The notes under the pieces: generated by a model
The model's input: the letters and a program-made list of their open reading frames with translations, nothing else
Database searches by the model: none
What the model was told of the DNA's origin: nothing
Origin: Pseudonocardia bannensis
GTDB lineage: Bacteria > Actinomycetota > Actinomycetes > Mycobacteriales > Pseudonocardiaceae
Direction of reading: 5' to 3'
Assembly: GCF_012911875.1 (NCBI RefSeq)
Contig: NZ_JAAXKZ010000060.1
Span: 1-33,076, forward strand
Length of the DNA: 33,076 nucleotides
In this document: positions 30,343-33,076 of the stretch, in pieces
Numbering within the stretch: the first letter of the stretch is position 1
Layout: every line of letters begins with the position of its first letter
Position numbers and translations under genes: made by a program

Positions 30343-31880
30343 CGGAGCCAGCGGCGGTTCTTCTTCGCCCAGGCCGAACGCCAGAGCTCGGGGAGGTCTG
30401 TCTCGATCCGGTGGGCTACCGCCTCGTCCCGGCCGTAGAGCAGCCCGAAGGCGAAGCCGTTCTCCCCCGCGGCGTGGGCCTGGGCACCCAGGTCACGCAA
30501 GGCCCCGCGCGACACGACGGTGTCCTGGTGCTCGCCGAGAGCCTTCTGCATCCCCTTGAGCCCGCGGCCGAAGCGCTTCGCCTCGGCGCCCACCGCGGGC
30601 CGCGCCACCTCTGTGGCGTACCGCAACCGCTTGCCCCGCTTCCGCACGGTATGGATGGCGGCATCCCGGTTCGGCGCATCGGCCTCGAACGCCTCCCGGA
30701 CCGCCCGTTCCATCTTGCGCGCGCTCCGCGAGGCCAGCCGCGGCAGCTCCTTCGCAGCCGGCCGAGCGGCCTTGCGGGTGAGGGGCGGGTCCGCGAGCAG
30801 TTCGTCGATGGCGACCCGGAGCGTCGCGTACCGCTCGCCGTCGAGCTCGGCCAGCACGGCAGCCCGTGCCTCCGCCTCCCCCCGGGCGAAGTGCCGGGCC
30901 ACCCGGGCGCGGACCGGTCCGAGGACGAGATCGGGATCGGTCCGGTCGAGCCGGTCGGTGATCCGCTCACGGAGGACCTCCGCGTCGCGGGCGGGTGCGA
31001 GCGCACGGCCGAGCCAGCGCAGCTCCCCGATCAGCCAGCGGGCGCGGGAACGTTCGACGAGCGGGCGGTAGGCCTGCACGGCGCTGCGCAGCCGCCGGGC
31101 GCCGACCCGTAGCTGGTGCACGGCGTCCGGCTCGTCCCGGCGGGCCCGCAGGTCCTGCTCGGCGATCCGGTCGGCCTGGGCACCGATGTAGTCCATCAGC
31201 ACCGCACCGGCCGACCCCTTCTTCCCGGTCCGCCGGCGCCGGGCCGGCGCGGGCCGGAGCGCCCGGTCCAGCGCCCCGTCGGCGCCGGGCGCCGCGGGGA
31301 CGGCGCCGATCGCGCGGGCCCGCTCGCGCAGCTCGTCGAGCAGGGCGTCGTCGCCACCGGCACGGCGCACGCCGATCTCACCCCAGGTGTCCAGGCTCGT
31401 CGAGCGGCCGAGCGTCGCGACCGTCACCTCGTCCTGCACCACCTCGGCCAGCAACCGGCCGGCCCCACCGAGCAGCCGCGTGGTCACCCGGACGATCCGG
31501 ATCCGGCCGACCGGGCGGACCGGGCGGTCGCGTCGCACCCCGCGCAGCAGCTCGTCGAACCCGGCAGGCGGCCCGTCGGGAGTCACGCCCTCCACATCGG
31601 GCAGCACGGCCGGGACACGGAGCAGCTCCGTGTCGTCGCCGTCGGGCAGCCGCAGCCGCCACTGCGCCGAGGTGTCGTCGCGGTGCAACACGAGTTCGAT
31701 CCCGGCCGTGGCGAGACGCAGATCGTCGGTGTCCCAGCGCTCGGTCTCCAGGACCTGCGGCGGCTCCGTGGCCACGGTCTTCACCCCGGGCAGTCCGGCG
31801 AGCCGGGGCGAACCGGCCGCGGCCGGTCCGCGGTAGGTGATCGCCGGGCCCGTCGCTGTCGTGTTCGCCGTGTCCGCCAT
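30339..31880 (-). CDS. CYTH-CHAD domain protein
   Basis: A 513-residue protein. Residues about 40-215 form a CYTH (triphosphate tunnel) domain: LETERWDTDDLRLATAGIELVLHRD, QWRLRLP and later EVVQDEVTVATLG. The usual initial ExExK motif is reduced to ETE, so triphosphatase activity is doubtful. Residues about 225-505 form a CHAD domain, helical and rich in conserved basic residues (VHQLRVGARRLRSAVQAYRP, IHTVRKRGKRLRYATEV), which binds polyphosphate. The protein probably acts in polyphosphate or phosphate storage. It starts at the ATG at 31880 and follows the acyl-CoA synthetase gene by 47 bases on the same strand. Confidence 0.92.
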   Translation of the reverse strand: MADTANTTATGPAITYRGPAAAGSPRLAGLPGVKTVATEPPQVLETERWDTDDLRLATAGIELVLHRDDTSAQWRLRLPDGDDTELLRVPAVLPDVEGVTPDGPPAGFDELLRGVRRDRPVRPVGRIRIVRVTTRLLGGAGRLLAEVVQDEVTVATLGRSTSLDTWGEIGVRRAGGDDALLDELRERARAIGAVPAAPGADGALDRALRPAPARRRRTGKKGSAGAVLMDYIGAQADRIAEQDLRARRDEPDAVHQLRVGARRLRSAVQAYRPLVERSRARWLIGELRWLGRALAPARDAEVLRERITDRLDRTDPDLVLGPVRARVARHFARGEAEARAAVLAELDGERYATLRVAIDELLADPPLTRKAARPAAKELPRLASRSARKMERAVREAFEADAPNRDAAIHTVRKRGKRLRYATEVARPAVGAEAKRFGRGLKGMQKALGEHQDTVVSRGALRDLGAQAHAAGENGFAFGLLYGRDEAVAHRIETDLPELWRSAWAKKNRRWLR

Positions 31881-31927
31881 GGCACCGATTGCCCATCCCG
31901 GGCCGCCGTTAACCGCAGGGACCGGCC

Positions 31928-33076
31928 TCAGCGGGGCAGTCGGGCCTTCTGCACCTTGCCCATGTCGTTGCGCGGCAACGAGTCGACGAACCGCACCTCA
32001 CGCGGGCGCTTGTGCGGCGCGAGCAGGCCGGTCACGTGGTCGATCAGCTCTCCGGCCGGCGGCGCGTCCCCGGCCGGAACGACGAAAGCGACGATCCGTT
32101 CACCGAGATCCTCGTCGGGGACCCCGATCACGGCCGCCTCGGCGACGCCCTGATGTTCCAGCAGCGCGTTCTCGATCTCCCCGGCACCGATCTTGTAGCC
32201 GCCGGACTTGATCAGGTCGGTGGATTTCCGGCCGACCAGGGCGAGCGCGCCCGACTCCGTCCACCGTCCGATGTCGCCGGTGGCGAACCAGCCGTCGGGA
32301 GTGCGGGCGGCCTCGGTCGCATCCGGCCGGTTGAGGTAGCCGGAGAACAGGCCGGGTCCGCGGACCTCGACCGCGCCCAGGGCCTCGTCACCGGCGGCGT
32401 CGGGCAGCGGAGCGAGCCGGACCTCGGTGCCGGGCACCGGCCGTCCGACCGTTCCGGGCTCCGGATCGGAGTCGGCGCGGGCCGCGGTGAGGATGAGCGT
32501 CTCGGTGAGCCCGTAGCGTTCCCGGACGGCGAGCCCGGTCGCCTTCTCGATCCGGGCGTGGTCGACGGCGGTGAGTGCGGCCGAACCGGAGACCAGCAGC
32601 CGGGCCCGGCCGATCGTCGCGGCCGGCTCCGGGTCGCCGGCGAGCTCGTCGGCGAGCCGGTGGTACTGGGTGGGGACGCCGAACACCATGGTCGCGCCCG
32701 CGTCGACGGCCGCGGCCAGCCCGGCCGCGTCGAGTCCGCCGAGATGGTGCAGGGAGCCACCGCGGCGCAGCGGCCCGAGCACGCCGAGCACGAGGCCGTG
32801 GACGTGGAACAGCGGCAGCGCGTGGGCCAGCCGGTCGGCGCCGGTCCAGGCCCAGGCGTCGGCCAGCGCGTCGAGGTTGGCCGCGATCGCACCCCGGGAG
32901 AGCACCGCGCCCTTGGGCGCGCCCGTCGTCCCCGAGGTGTAGACGATCAAGGCGGGCGCGTCCGCGGGTGGCTCGGGCTCGTCGATCCCACGACTCGGGC
33001 TCCCGGAAACCCCGACTCGCGCACCGGAGGACCCCGACTCGCGGGGGTGGGGGTGGACGTCGATGCGGGGCAGGGC
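31928..33076 (-). CDS. MatB-like acyl-CoA synthetase (AMP-binding), 5' end beyond window
   Basis: The last 382 codons of an ANL-family adenylate-forming enzyme. It has the P-loop YTSGTTGAPKG, PLFHVHGLVLGVLGPL, FGVPTQYHRL, the YGLTET motif, GWFATGDIG, KSGGYKIGAGEIE and the C-terminal catalytic lysine in PRNDMGKVQK. The HVHGLVLG stretch and overall look are those of malonyl/methylmalonyl-CoA synthetases, which would supply extender units for polyketides or fatty acids; the exact acid is inferred. The frame is open to the right edge. Upstream of the P-loop, about 22 codons come from a 22-bp repeat array (32988-33053), which gives a Ser/Gly/Arg-rich insert. Confidence 0.9.
   Translation of the reverse strand, partial: ALPRIDVHPHPRESGSSGARVGVSGSPSRGIDEPEPPADAPALIVYTSGTTGAPKGAVLSRGAIAANLDALADAWAWTGADRLAHALPLFHVHGLVLGVLGPLRRGGSLHHLGGLDAAGLAAAVDAGATMVFGVPTQYHRLADELAGDPEPAATIGRARLLVSGSAALTAVDHARIEKATGLAVRERYGLTETLILTAARADSDPEPGTVGRPVPGTEVRLAPLPDAAGDEALGAVEVRGPGLFSGYLNRPDATEAARTPDGWFATGDIGRWTESGALALVGRKSTDLIKSGGYKIGAGEIENALLEHQGVAEAAVIGVPDEDLGERIVAFVVPAGDAPPAGELIDHVTGLLAPHKRPREVRFVDSLPRNDMGKVQKARLPR
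32988..33053. repeat. 22-bp repeat array C inside the acyl-CoA synthetase gene
   Basis: Three units start at 32988, 33010 and 33032 (ACCCCGACTCGCG in the last two). Together they make 66 bases, a multiple of three, so the reading frame is kept and each unit is read in a different phase. Confidence 0.9.

Noticed and set aside
31928..32950. Acyl-CoA synthetase starting at the TTG at 32950
   Set aside because: This would begin directly at the ATP-binding loop and lack the N-terminal domain; the frame is open to the window edge, so the true start lies outside.

Overview
The window is high-GC actinobacterial DNA. Codon use is strongly GC3-biased, GTG starts are common, and the gene content (WhiB, CHAD, DUF2267, PASTA, an MEDS-type regulator, a pSAM2-type element, a Pseudonocardia-like backbone) points to a member of the Pseudonocardiaceae. 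The genus is an inference and nothing in the window proves it.

Layout. (1) 1-6097 is chromosomal backbone: a CopD/CtaG copper and cytochrome oxidase assembly membrane protein, a SAM methyltransferase, a PP2C phosphatase and an orphan HTH/N6-adenine-methylase-like protein with a half HsdS-like tail. (2) A tRNA-Arg(TCT) at 6098-6171 is the integration site of an actinomycete integrative and conjugative element (AICE). The element runs to 16481, where the 3' part of the tRNA gene is repeated. On the minus strand, in transcription order, it has pra-like activator, then whiB-like, zinc-ribbon protein, FtsK-like transfer ATPase, RepSA-like initiator, excisionase and tyrosine integrase. The last six are packed, most with overlapping stop and start codons. 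On the plus strand it carries cargo: an HTH sensor-like protein plus a PP2C-like phosphatase, a DUF4041/GIY-YIG nuclease related to the anti-phage protein SNIPE (interrupted by one in-frame TAA), and a small single-pass membrane protein. (3) 16444-20754 is a second, decayed element bounded by a third att copy. It keeps its left end (att plus the last 119 codons of a close relative of the first integrase) and its right end (boundary repeats around a PASTA lipoprotein). Its middle is replaced by unrelated DNA: broken HD-domain, PucR-type and MEDS genes around one intact Tat-exported multicopper oxidase. (4) 20755-33076 is chromosomal again: an IdeR/DtxR-box-controlled siderophore-type binding lipoprotein, a DUF2267 protein, a small membrane protein, a CobW GTPase, SRPBCC, PfkB kinase, cupin DUF985 and alpha/beta hydrolase, an HhH-PHP protein, a CYTH-CHAD protein and a MatB-like acyl-CoA synthetase cut by the window edge.

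The most notable signals are: the triple att array with two elements in tandem; a cargo slot at the right end of both elements with the same boundary repeats but different surface-protein genes; the HTH/PP2C pair behind a set of three 19-bp operators; the broken SNIPE-like gene; and a family of 22-bp repeats (core CGCGAGTCGCG) present as phased arrays at three places within about 4.2 kb, one of them inside the reading frame of the acyl-CoA synthetase.
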